From the NCBI GenBank assembly GCA_010093485.1, contig MU001502.1, positions 950,057 to 1,014,056 on the forward strand: a DNA stretch of 64,000 nt. Direction: 5' to 3'. The notes under the pieces are model-generated. The model was given only the letters and a program-made list of their open reading frames with translations, ran no database searches and had not been told where the DNA came from. Shown piece after piece: positions 1 to 11,430 of the stretch (position 1 is its first letter; each line of letters opens with the position of its first letter). The stretch is from Karstenula rhodostoma CBS 690.94. Its lineage: Eukaryota > Ascomycota > Dothideomycetes > Pleosporales > Didymosphaeriaceae. The position numbers and the translations under genes are program-made.

Positions 1-719
1 ATAGTAAAAGCTATATAAATCTATATTTTCTAGTATACTTTTTAAATTAAAATTAGTTTTTTTTTTTTTTTTTCTTTTTCTTTTATTAGTATTTCTAATA
101 TTTAGTAATCTAGCTTTAGATAACTAAGTTATAATTTTTTTTTAAATAAAATCTACTACTAATACTTTACCTTTTTATTTTCCTTCTAACTTAATTATTA
201 TTTAGATTATAATTATTTAGAGTCTATTATATTTATTTTTTTTTAGAATCTAGTAATTATTTAAATATTTACTAGCCTATTACTTAAATTTTCTAAATAG
301 TTATTTAAAAGTTTATTATTTTATTATTCTTTCTAGATATTAAATAGTTATTTAAAAATCTATTAGTTTATTATATCTTCTTTCTAGTTATTTAATAACT
401 ATTTAAAAGTCTACTAAATAGATTTTATTAGTTCTCTAAATTTTATTTACTTAATTTCTCTATATCGTTTTAAAGTAGTTTTATATTCCTTACTAAAAAT
501 TATTATATTAGTACTATATAAAAGGGGAGAAATATAAAAAAATAAAATTAAATTATTTTAATAAAAGTTTATTATATAAAGTCTCTTTTATCTCTTCTAT
601 AATAGACTATTAGAATAAGTATTATTTATTTTTTTTATTTCTACTAAACTTCCTTTCTATAATAGTCTATTAGGTCTAGTATTTCTTTAATTCTATATTA
701 TTAGTTAATTCTTATACTA
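1..719 (-). mobile_element. Ty3/Gypsy family A copy 'C', 5' part only
   Basis: This is the 5' end of a minus-strand element of the same family as A and B; the rest lies left of the window. Bases 1-508 match the internal stretch at about 23,350-23,871 of A and 63,155-63,643 of B, including a T-rich run near 57-75. Bases 509-719 are its LTR. The five bases after the LTR (720-724) read TAATA, which may be its target duplication, but the other copy is off-window. No coding motif is legible in this leader region. Membership in the family is clear; orientation rests on the RT direction seen in A. Confidence 0.85.
509..719 (-). repeat. Family A LTR (5' LTR of copy C)
   Basis: It begins TAGTAC and ends ATACTA, the RIP-changed form of TG...CA termini. 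It aligns along its length with the LTRs at 14,290, 23,872, 36,924 and 63,644. Confidence 0.85.
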
Positions 720-724
720 TAATA

Positions 725-1061
725 GTAAGTAATTAAAAGGGGATAGGTAAATAAATTAAAATAAAGTCGGGTATATAAGGTTAAAAATTAGTTAGAATAA
801 TATAATAGCTAGTAGGCTTAGAGACTAAGCCTTAAAGAGAGAAAGGAAAATATAATATAAAAATTAGCTAGTAATATAAAATTAGAGAAATACTAAATCT
901 AATAGACTATTATAAAAAAAAAGCTTAGTAGAAAAAAAAAAAAAAAAACTTATTCTAATAGTCTATTATAGAAGAGATAAAAAAGATTTTATATAATAGA
1001 TTTTTATTAGAATAACTTAATTTTATTATTTTATATTTTTTTTTTTTATACTATACTAATA
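725..1061 (+). mobile_element. Family A fragment 'X', 3' end in plus orientation
   Basis: This is the reverse complement of the 3' internal end and 3' LTR of A (14,290 to about 14,640), so it is a plus-strand copy. The purine run around 834-850 corresponds to the polypurine tract, followed by an LTR at about 853-1,061. It abuts copy C in opposite orientation, which fits C having inserted into X. The right limit is approximate because the last LTR bases are diverged. Confidence 0.75.
853..1061 (+). repeat. Family A LTR (3' LTR of X)
   Basis: Reverse complement of the LTR at 14,290-14,505. It starts TAATAT (expected TAGTAT) just after an AG-rich tract. The end near 1,055-1,061 is fuzzy by a few bases. 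Confidence 0.7.
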
Positions 1062-1559
1062 TAATACTATAGTATAGTTTTTATATAGTAGTATTATTCC
1101 TATTCTAGATTAGTATATAAAAATAAGTCCTTTCTAGAATATATTTTTATTATATTCTTTTCTAGATTTTTTTTATTTTTCTAATTATATTAAAAGTTTT
1201 CTATTTATTTATATAATTCTATTATACTTATATACTAGATATTAAATTATATAACTTAGAAATAATAGATTTACTAGGTTATAAATAATATTAAAGTTTA
1301 AAACTTTAATATTTTATAAATATTATTTCTAATTATTATATAGATTATATTTCTATTTATAAGGAGTATAGTTTATAAATATCTAAAAATAAATAATAGT
1401 AAATCTAAACTAAAAAAAAAAAAACTTATTTAATACTATTATAAATATATACTAAAATAGTTTATTTTAAACTAATATTTACTAAAGTAAAAGTAAAAAA
1501 ATATTCCTATATTTATTATAATTTTTAGATAATTAATACTATTAATTATTTATAAAAGG
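1062..1559. other. AT-rich stretch without recognisable content
   Basis: No protein motif, terminal repeat or copy elsewhere in the window is visible. By position it should be the 3' end or 3' LTR of Gypsy element H. I could not match it convincingly to the region right of the H gag (about 31,900-32,650). Confidence 0.4.
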
Positions 1560-2354
1560 GGGATTCTTCTATTATAATAGATATAGCTTTTAATAATATT
1601 TATAGATTATTACTAGTTTTATTTTTATTTACTAATAGTAGCTAGTTATAGGCTAATCTTTTCTATTCTTTTAATTTTTTTAATTTTTTTATTACTTTTT
1701 CTAGTATTATTCCTTTAAGTACTATTAATAATATTTTAATACTAGTATTTTATAGTTTATAAGATTTTCTTTTAGTTCCTATATATTATATTATTCTAGC
1801 TATCCTTTTTATTTAATTAAATATCTTTACTAATTTTTAATTATTTTTAGATTTTTAATATTTTCTATTTTATACTTTTTATTTTTTAATTCTAGTTATA
1901 TTTTAATTAGAGTATCTAGAGGTACTAGTTCTAATAATAATTTATAAAAAATAGAGTTTATTTTTATACCTACTAGTAGAAGTAGTTTAGTTATAACTAG
2001 TTTTTTTATTTTTTAAATTTTAAATAGTTTTACTTATAGGTAGTTTAGTTTTTTATTTAATTATTTTATTTTTAGATTTTTTTATAATAGAAAAACTTTA
2101 TTTCCCCTTTTAAGAATTAGTTTCTTAATTTTATACTTATTTATATTTCTAAATATTATAAGGACTTTATAAATAATCCTTTTCTATAAAATTTTATATA
2201 GTTTTTTTATTTTCTAGACTTTTTTTTAAACTCTAATAGAAATACTTTCTATATTCTTTAGATTTTAATAAATTATTAATTTATATTTATAATTTATATA
2301 GTAGGATAAGTATTTTATTATATTTAATCTCGAGCTATTATATATTAATTATAT
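1560..2354 (-). pseudogene. Gypsy H: end of integrase and chromodomain relic
   Basis: Read on the minus strand with TAG/TAA taken as former Gln/Trp codons, the frame follows the C-terminal pattern of chromovirus Ty3/Gypsy polyproteins. A 'LKRGNKVFLL' segment resembles the KGDKVYLL stretch after the integrase core. A Pro/Leu-rich linker follows. A chromodomain with the RYLIKWKGW and NTWEPKENL boxes lies at about 1,755-1,840. Chromodomains bind methylated histone H3 and steer integration to heterochromatin (established for chromoviruses). The segment is cut at 2,354/2,360 by Copia D1, and pol resumes far to the right. Stops and missing ATG make it non-functional. Confidence 0.8.
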
Positions 2355-2359
2355 ATAGT

Positions 2360-2647
2360 TATTAGATTTACTATAAATAATAATAGATTACTATAAATTA
2401 TAAATAAAAATAGGTTATTTATATATTATATAATTATATAAATTATAGTTATTAATTATTTATTTTAAGTTTAGTTAAGATATACCCTTAAATAGTATTT
2501 TAGTACCCTATACTAGTTTTAATAATATAAAATATTCTAGTCTCTTTTTTTTATACTTATTATCTACTACTACTAATAATTACTATAACTTACTATAATA
2601 GTAAGTATATTATATTATAGGTAATAATATATATATATAATCTAATA
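2360..2647 (-). repeat. D-family LTR, D1 left (3' LTR)
   Basis: 288 bp, TATTAGA...TCTAATA. It aligns with 12,663-12,950, 44,496-44,781 and 56,978-57,263. Confidence 0.92.
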
Positions 2648-2659
2648 TACCCCTTTAAC

Positions 2660-3033
2660 TTAATATTTCTAGACTACCTAAACTAGATTATAAATAATAA
2701 TTTAGAGTATTTAGTAAAAATAGTTTTAAATTTCTTAAATAGTATAGTATTTATTACCTCTTAATTTTCTATATTAACTAATTTAAGCTAGTTAAGGAAG
2801 TTTATTAATTATTTACTAGTAGTATTTTTATAAGTCTATTAGTAATTATTTTAGCTAATTTAATATATTTAATAGTAATTATTTCTATAGAGACTTTTTA
2901 TTATAGTTAGTAATTATAGATATTAATATATTAGAGCTTAGTCTAGAGTTTTAAAACTTTCTAAGTTACTAAGTAAATTATTTATTAATTATTATATTAT
3001 ATTATAGTTATAGAGCTAGATAATATAATTCTA
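2660..3033 (-). pseudogene. Copia D1: RNase H C-terminal relic
   Basis: The minus-strand reading gives the typical end of a fungal Copia polyprotein. A KLxYINIYNY block (former KLRHIDIHNHWLRQ-like sequence) is followed by ITIKYIKLAKIITNRLIK, the RIP-changed form of the conserved KxxADGLTKAL box, and then the terminal stretch. It stops at E1 (3,034) and resumes in RT sequence right of 5,060. The equivalent in D2 is at about 44,790-45,150. Confidence 0.8.
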
Positions 3034-5060
3034 CTAGTCTAGATTTTAATCTAGATCTATAGAATTATATAATATATATTATAGAGATTTACTATAAGGT
3101 AGAATAATTTAATAAAATAGGGGGGATAAAAAAACGCGTTATACTTTACTAATACACGAATAAAGGGGGACTAAAAAAGTGGCTAAGGCGCGCCTAGTAT
3201 CTATATATAGACTAACTAGAAAGGGTATAGCGCTAAGCTAGCTAAAACGGGACTAGCACGATATTAATTCTAAATAGACTTAATACGTGCCTATTAATAT
3301 ATAAGAATTCTAACGATAGAGAGTTATTAATAAATAAATAAAAATAGTTCTTATTAAGATATATATAATATATTTATAATAGGAAAGAGCTTTTTATTCT
3401 TTTTTAATACTTATTTTATATATTTTTTTATACTTTTTTAATTATTAGTATAATACTAACTAGTCCTTAACTTTTATTTATAATTTATAATTTATAACTT
3501 ATTCTATTACTATTATTATTACTATTAATACTATCTACCTATTATTATTATTAATATTACCTATTTATTATTATTATTAATATTATCTAGTACTTTTTAC
3601 TTTATCTACTATAGGGTATTTATTACTACTTCTATATTTATTAACTATATAGATTACTCTAACTTAATCGCGATTATTTTTATTATAAAATCTAGTTTCT
3701 TTTAATTCTTAAAAACTATTATAATTAGCTTTTACTATTTACTAGTAAAGTCTATATTTCTAGTTAACTACTATAGAAATAATTCTATTCTAGATTAGTA
3801 ATATTATATTAGTAATACTATATATATATATATAAGAAACTTATTAATAAACTCTATAATTATATAGTTTATAACTATAATTTATAGTATCTATATACTA
3901 GATTAATTATACTAATAAAAATTAACTTACTAAAGAATATATCTAATCTTATAGAGATTTTTTAATAGGTTTAGTTTTAAATAGTAAATAAAATTAATAC
4001 TATTATAGATATATATAAGGTTATATTTATTACTAATAATTAATTATTTATTAATAACTATTTTAATAGAGTAGAATATAGTATAAATTTCTTTCTATAA
4101 AAGTTAACTATTATAATTATAATAAAACTAAACTAGAAAAAAAAAAAATTATATATAAAATATTAGTAATAGAAATAAAACAAATAAGTATTTATATATA
4201 AATCTATAGAGTAGCTTATATTATAAGTTATATAACTATAATTCTACTAAGAATATAAAATTCTAGAAATACTAGATTTTAATAGAAGTAAAATAGATAT
4301 TTTTATTAAAAGAATAGAATCTATAGGAGTAGACTAGGGGATTCTAAAATAGTAAAAATTAGAATAACTAGTATATAATCTAAAAAAATCTCTATATAAT
4401 TTCTATTTTTTATATTTAATTTAAAATATTATTTAGAAGTAGTTTACTTTTATACTTAAATTAAAGCTATTTATATATATATAAATATTTAGTTTTCTTT
4501 TAATATTATTATATTATATTCTATTATAATATAGAATTATTATTTAATCTTATATTTACCTCTATTATATCTTATTCCTTAAATAATCCTTAAGGTATAA
4601 ATCTAGATTAGGTATATAGGAAACCCCTTATAATACTAGTTTTAATATATAATACTATAAGTTATTTACTAATAGTAAATAATTTTATTTTTATATTCTT
4701 TTTTAAATTATAATATTATTAATATATAATATCCTTAATATTTTATAATATTTTTAATATTTTATAACTTCTCTATAATTATATATTAGATATTAGTAAA
4801 TAAAGAGTATATTACCCTATTAATATTATATAATATTATAATATTATAGTATAATATTATATATTATAATATTATATAATATTTATATAGGTTAATACTT
4901 AATTAATTAAGTCTAATACTATAGGTACCCTTTTTTTTTATTATAAATAGTACTATTCTTTAGAGCCTTTTAATAAATCTATATAATACCTTAAAATATT
5001 TCCTTCTTACTAAATAGTTATAATAGTAGCTTTATATAAAAAAAAAAAAGAAAAAAAAAT
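3034..5060 (+). mobile_element. Poly(A)-ended retroposon E1
   Basis: It interrupts the D1 pol: D2 runs directly from the sequence before 3,034 to that after 5,060. The start (TAGTCTAGATTTTAATC) matches the starts of E2 and E3. The other end is an A-rich run at about 5,038-5,059. An imperfect duplication of about 7 bases (TAATTCTA / TAATTTA) flanks it. Inside are TAT/ATT-rich minisatellite tracts (about 3,510-3,595) and a 287-bp G copy (3,077-3,363). No RT or other protein motif was found, so it is probably non-autonomous or too degraded to read. Confidence 0.7.
3077..3363 (-). mobile_element. Truncated G retroposon (G-a, ~287 bp)
   Basis: It keeps the shared 3' end of the G family (TATTATAGAGATTTACTATA on plus) and is truncated at its 5' end. 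It sits inside E1, flanked by TATAATATA at 3,068-3,076 and 3,364-3,372. It still has CACG, GTGG and several CG sites, so it is less mutated than the long copies. Confidence 0.8.
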
Positions 5061-6852
5061 TTAATTTAGAGCTTTTTTAATAATTTTAAAATATAGATAG
5101 CTTTTTTAATTATCTATATTAGAATAAATAGTTCTATTTTTATTATAGAGATAATAATAGTATTTTATTTATTTACCCTCTATACTATTAGACTATTAAA
5201 TAACTTAATTATATAGTTTTATAAGCTTTTCCTATTAATTATATTATTAGTAAATAAAATATTACTAGTAATCTAGAGATATAATTTACTTCTAAGCTAT
5301 AAATTTTTATATTTAGTAGTTAAGAGGTATAATAATATTCTATTTATAGTATTTTAATATATTTAGTCTAGTTTTAATAGAAACTAAACTAGTTATAATT
5401 TAGTAAAAGTAATATCTAGTTATATTATAACTACTATAAATAGTAGTAATTTAATATTTTATTAATACTTATTAATTTCTAATAGTAAGACTAGACCTTT
5501 TTAAAATTTAAATTCTATACTAGCTATAGGTATATTATAGTAGTAATTAGTTTTATTTACTAGTTATTAGATTTTCTTAATATATAAGGTTTATAATAAT
5601 TATAAGAATTAATTTAATTTAAAATTAAATTTCTATATAGAATTTACTTATCTTTATATTTAGATTTTATTTAGTAGTCTATATATAGATTAGTTAGTAG
5701 ATTCTAAATACCCCTATATAGAGAGTTCCTCTCTAGAATTTTTTTTATTTTAATATTTTAAGTTTAGTTTTAATTTATATAGTTTCTTTTATCTATTTAA
5801 TTCTAAGAGTATTTATTCTATTTAGCTATATTCTAGTTTTATAATAATTATAAAAGTTATTAGTCTTATTTTTAAATAACCTCTATACTAAAGAACTATT
5901 ATAGGTTATTTCCTCTAGTTATAATATATTTTTATTTAAATAGCTCTACTACTTTAGTTACTACTACCTCCCTTATTTAGTAATAAGTAATAATAATATT
6001 ATCTATATAAAAGAAAATAATAATACTATTCTTATTTATATAATATAGTTTATATAAAATTATAGTAAAATCTATATTTTTAAATATTATAGTAAATTCT
6101 TTTTACTATAGCTTAGATAAAATTTAGAGTCTATAGAAAGTCTTTTATAGTTTAAGAATTATATCTTTTTTTTAATATTCTATAGGTATTTTTATATAGA
6201 CTTTTTAATTAAGTATTATATATATAAATATATTAGTTATATTATATTACTTTAGTTTAGAATTATATCTAGTAACTATTACTATAAATATATAGAATAA
6301 TTAATTAGTTAAGATTATTATATAGATATTTTATAAAATAATATCCTTTTACTAGTGTTTTTATATAACTAGTTAAGCCTTATACTTTAGAAATTAATAG
6401 TATTTATTAAGTTTATAGGTATATATCTATATATAATTAAGGATTTAGTAACCTATTTATTTAATTAGTTTCTATAGTATTTCTATCTATAAGTTTATTT
6501 TTTAATAGCTAGTAAAGTATTTATATTTAGCTTTTTAAAATAATTTCTTTATTAGGTAATCCTTAAATTTAGTTTAGATTATTAATAGTAGTAGTAACTA
6601 GCTTTAATAAGGCTTTAATTCTTTTATAAATATTTATTTAATTATATTTTATTAAGATTATAGCCTTTATATATACCTTTATACTCTACTAGAGTACTTA
6701 TTATAAATATAACTATTTAGGGTATAATCTTTATACTAGCTATTATTTACTACTATATATAGTTATTTATTATTTATACTTTTAATAATAATATATTCTA
6801 TATTATAAATTATACTAATAATATAACTAGTAGTAATATTATTAGTAGTAAT
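5061..6852 (-). pseudogene. Copia D1: reverse transcriptase relic
   Basis: On the minus strand the RT active-site block reads IIIFFYIDNIII at about 5,985-6,025, the RIP-changed form of the Copia VVIFFYVDDII motif (one Asp read as Asn). The downstream segment (VVELFK, ITRGNN) matches the usual Copia RT thumb. D1 has about 240 bp (roughly 5,606-5,852) that D2 lacks. The relic is cut on the left by E1 and on the right by G1. Numerous TAG/TAA stops. Confidence 0.8.
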
Positions 6853-6861
6853 AAATAAATA

Positions 6862-8257
6862 TACTAGTATTAATTAGTTACCTCTTTATTTATTTATTTA
6901 GAATTCTTATTTTATTAAATTAAATTTATTTAATTATTATTTTTCTCTAGAACTAGTTATTAAGATCTATTAAAAGCTACTAATTATAGCTAGATACTAA
7001 TTAACTTTATATTATAATTCTTATTATTTTATTCTATTATTAATATAATACTAAACTCTTATACTTAGTATTTTATAATTAAATACTATATACCCCTATT
7101 ATTATTATTAAATACTAACCCTATATAACTACTATTTCTATTTTTTATTTTTTATTTTTTATTTTTTATTTTTTATTTTTTATTTTTTATTTTTTATTTT
7201 TTATTTTTTATTTTTTATTTTTTATTTTTTATTTTTTATTTTTTATTTTTTATTTTTTATCCTTTATATATTACTCTATAGATTTCGTGCTTAAAAATTA
7301 AAATAGAATTTAAAACTTATTTATTATTACTATTACTATTACTATTACTATTACTATTACTATTATCTATATTTATATCTATACTACTATACTATATAGA
7401 ATTTTTTATATTTAGTAAATATTTACTTTATTATTTATTACCTCTATTATAAACTTTTTATTCTTTTTAGTCTTTTCTTTATTATTATAGTAATTCTATA
7501 TATCCTATAACTTCTATTACTATAATATATATATATAACTAGTAGTTATTAAATATTTTATTACTAGCTAGTCTAGCTTATATAGTTTAAATACTTCCTT
7601 TATATTTATATATACTTTAGATTCTAGCTAATTCTTACCTTTCTAGATATTATAACTATTACCTATTATTATTATTATTATTTAAATATTCTTACTATAC
7701 TTTTTAGTTATTTTATAGGTATTAGTTATTATTATTATTCCTAGATAGATAATAGGAAATAGGTATATTACTATCTATATTAGCTTATTATTAGTTAAAT
7801 TAATTATAAGGTATAAATAATATATTAGTAAGTCTAGAACTATAAATATTATACTATATTATTAAGAAAAATTTATAGTATACTAGAAATAGATATTTTA
7901 ATTATATTTTTTTTTTATATACTATTAATAACTAATAGAGTATAGAATAAAAAAAAGTAATATAGATAATAATATCTATCTATATATATTTTTTTTCTAG
8001 TTTTAATAAAAACTATTCTTTTAATACTTTATTAACTTTTTATTATTAGATTTTTTATATATTAATAGGTATATACTAGTTACTATTTTAATTAGTTTAG
8101 TACTATATTCTTTTTAGTTAGTTTATATATAAATACTAGATATACTTTAGTTACTTTTTTAGTCCCCTTTTATTTATATATTAGTAAAGTATAATATACC
8201 TTTTTATCCCCTTTATTTTATTAAGTTACCCTATTTTATAGAAAATCTCTATAATAT
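6862..8257 (+). mobile_element. G retroposon, full length (G1)
   Basis: A full-length copy of the G unit. It starts TACTAGTATTAATTAGTTACC and ends CTCTATAATAT, and is flanked by AAATAAATA (6,853-6,861) and AAATAGATA (8,258-8,266), a 9-bp duplication with one G/A change. It is longer than its sisters because of a 7-bp tandem array at 7,139-7,260. I found no coding domain, terminal inverted repeat or poly(A). It interrupts the D1 pol; D2 is continuous across the site at about 53,945. Confidence 0.85.
7139..7260 (+). repeat. 7-bp microsatellite (ATTTTTT)n
   Basis: About 17 tandem copies of a 7-base unit inside G1. The same place in G2, G3 and G4 has only two to four units, so the array expanded in this copy. 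Confidence 0.95.
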
Positions 8258-8266
8258 AAATAGATA

Positions 8267-8677
8267 CTATTATATTTTCTTTTTAGTAATTCTTTTAATA
8301 CCTTTTATTATTATAAGTTATTATAACTTATTATAACTAATTTATTTTTATAGAATAAAATTATTTCTAGTTTAATTATTAGAGTAAATAGTTTTTTTAT
8401 AATTCTAATCTATAATATAATCTTTTTTAGAATATTATATATAAGATTATTTATAAGTTTTTTTTATATTCTATTAAATACTATATTTTTATTAAATATA
8501 ATATTATAAATACTAATTACTTTTAATAGTAATAGAATTTATATATACTAGATATTTATTAATTAGTATTCTATAAGATATTTAATTTATATTTTTAAAT
8601 TAAGTCTTTATAGCTTATTCTTTTTATATTATATACTATTAGTTATAGTAAAGAATTTACTTCTATATACTTTAAAA
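8267..8677 (-). pseudogene. Copia D1: integrase-region fragment between G1 and G2
   Basis: A 411-base piece of the D1 pol matching D2 at about 53,950-54,360, where it is uninterrupted. By position between the RT and the integrase zinc region it should be integrase C-terminal sequence on the minus strand. No single diagnostic motif is legible in it. Confidence 0.6.
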
Positions 8678-9937
8678 AAGGCTAGTATTAGTTAGTTACC
8701 TTTTTATTTATTTATTTAGAATTTTTACTTAATTAAGTTAAGTTTATTTATTTACTATCTTTCTCTAGAACTAGTTAAAATCTATTAAAAGCTACTAATT
8801 ATAGCTAAATACTAGTTAACTATATTATAATTCTTATTACTTTATTTTATTATTAATATAATACTAAGTTTCTATATTTAGTATTTTATAATTAAATACT
8901 ATATACCCCTATTACTATTATTAAATACTAACTATATATAACTATTATTTCTATTTTTTATTTTTTATTTTTTATTCTTTACCTTTTATATATTACTCTA
9001 TAGGCTTCGCGTTTAAAATTTAAAATAAAACTTAGAATTTTTTTATCTTTATTCTTATCTATATATTTATTATACTATATAAAATCTCTTATATTTAGTA
9101 AATATTTATTTTATTTATTATTTCTATTATAAACTTTTTATTCTCTTTAGTTACCTCTCCTTTATTATAATAGGTTTTAATTTCTTATAACTCTTATTAT
9201 ATATATACTAGATACTACTACTATATTATTACCCTCTTTAGTTTTATAATAACTAACTAAGCTATATAATTTAGTTTAAATACTTTACTAATATTTATAT
9301 ATACTAAATTCTTATTAACTTTAATTTTAATTTTATTATAAATTCTCTAGACGTTTTTATTATTACTATTATACTAGGATTTAATTATAGAATAAATATA
9401 TTTAGAGTATTATTTAGTATTCTAAATAGTTCTATTACTATTTAGAGGTATAGTAGAGAATATCTATATAGTATTATTATTATTATTATTATTAACCTTA
9501 GTTAAATTAATTCTAAGAACTAGATATTATATTAGTATATCTATACTATATAAGTATAATATTATATTATTAAATAGAATTTATAGTATATTAATAATAG
9601 TTATTTTAATTATATTTCTAGTATTATTAATAACTAATAGAGTATAAAAATAATATAAGTAGTAGTATTTATTTATATATACTTTTCTCTTAATTTTAAT
9701 AAAAACTATTTTTTTTAATATTTTATTAACTCTTTATTAATAGATTTCTTATATATTAGTAGATATATATAAAGTCTATTTTAGTTAGTTTAATATTATT
9801 TTCTTTTTAATTAGTTTATATATAAATACTAGACACGTTTTAGCTACTTTTTTAGTTTCTATATATTAGTAAAGTATAATACCTTATTATCCCCTTTACT
9901 TTATAAATTTACCCTACTTTATAGTAATTATCTATAA
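8678..9937 (+). mobile_element. G retroposon, full length (G2)
   Basis: A 1,260-bp copy starting with GGCTAGTATTAGTTAG and ending CTATAA. It is flanked by the 12-base duplication TATACTTTAAAA (8,666-8,677 and 9,938-9,949). D2 has a single, uninterrupted copy of that target near 54,355. No coding motif seen. Confidence 0.87.
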
Positions 9938-9949
9938 TATACTTTAAAA

Positions 9950-11430
9950 TATACTAGATTTTATTTCTAAGGCTAAGTTACTATCCTATTAATAAGGGTA
10001 ACTATTATAAAAAATATTTTATATAGTAAATACTAGTAATTTTTATAATTTAGTATTTAATTATATAGATATATTATAGCCCTAGTAATTTTAGGCTATA
10101 TTTCCTATAGAAAGTTTATATTAAGTTATATTATATAGGCTTTTTCTTTTATTATACCCCTTAAGTATTTAGTTTCTTTATTTTATACTTATATATTTAA
10201 TACTAAGGACTTAAATTTAATATCTTAGCTTATATACTAGTATTTAATATCTACTTTTACTATAAAGATTTTATTATCTAATTTAATAATCTTAATTATT
10301 ATACTAAATTATACTTTTATAAATAATATAAAACTATTAAGTATTTTAATAATAATTTTTACTAAATAGTTATCTCTAAAATAGAAGTCCTATATAAAGT
10401 TAAAGTATTAATTAGTAATTAATATTTAGCTTTTCTATTTAGTAGAGCTATTAGATTTAAAATTATAAAAATTAATTATAATATACCTTTTAAATTCTTA
10501 ATTATTTAGTTTAAATATATATATTTAATCTATTATTTTAATTTAGCTTATCTATAAGTATTATATTTTACTATAGAAATATTTTTAATATATACCCCCT
10601 TAGCTTACTATACTAGATACTTAAATATATTTAGTTTTAAATAGTCTAGTTATTTATATTATATAGCTATAGTCCGTTTTGGATAGCTTGGCACTACGCC
10701 CTTTTTAGTTAGCCTGTGTATAGATACTGGGTAAGCCTTAGCCACTTTTTTAGTCCCCCTTTATTTATATATTAGTAAAGTATAATATACCTTTTTATCC
10801 CCCCTACTTTATTAAGTTACCCTACCTTATAGTAAATCTCTATAATATATAGCTATACTTATAGTTTTTATTTTATATTTTATATATATTATTACCTTAT
10901 ATATAATATATACTATATTTTATATAATAATATAAATACTATTAGTAGATCTATACTTTAATATTTATTAACTATATAACTTTTATAATTTTACTATAAT
11001 AGTATTATTAGCCTATTTTAGTATTATAGGTTCTAATTTAGTATTCTACTATAGTTCTTAATATCTAAGTAGTTAAAAGGATACTAGGTTATAGAGTAGG
11101 TTAGAATAGTAAGCTATATTATTAAGCCTAATTATACTATTTCTCTAATAATTTTATAGTTTAAAATAAATACTTTTATATTTTTATATTTAGATTTATA
11201 TATTATTTATCTATATAAAGTCTCCTAGTATTAGTAGCTAGAATAAAATAAATAAATTAATATTATTAAAAATATAATATATAGTATCTAAGTTAAAAAT
11301 TAATAAGGTTTATAATAAATATATATAAGGATTAAATTAAGAAATTATTTAAAAATTTATAGAGATTATAATAATTTTCTATTCCTCTAGTTACTTATTA
11401 CTAGTCTCTAATATTTAGATAGGTATTAAT
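9950..11430 (-). pseudogene. Copia D1: integrase core and GAG-pre-integrase relic
   Basis: It aligns with D2 at 54,360 to about 55,660. On the minus strand a segment near 10,500-10,640 reads like the Copia integrase zinc region (SIVKYNIY...AKLK, former Cys-x-x-Cys Lys-rich box). A 177-bp G copy interrupts it at 10,672. Homology to D2 stops abruptly at about 11,430. One residual TG (at about 11,458) lies just beyond that point. Confidence 0.65.
10672..10848 (+). mobile_element. Truncated G retroposon (G-b, 177 bp), weakly RIP-mutated
   Basis: A 5'-truncated G copy flanked by ATAGCTATA (10,663-10,671 and 10,849-10,857). It keeps an unusual number of CA/TG sites in its first 80 bases (TTTTGGATAGCTTGGCAC, CCTGTG, ACTGGG, GCCAC), unlike everything around it. 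It is the best single guide to the unmutated G sequence. Confidence 0.88.

Noticed and set aside
3034..5060. E1 as part of Copia D1
   Set aside because: D2 lacks it with a clean junction, and E2 and E3 occur alone elsewhere with their own duplications.
6862..9937. G1 and G2 as the LTR pair of one element
   Set aside because: Each has its own different target duplication, and the sequence between them is Copia D pol that is continuous in D2.
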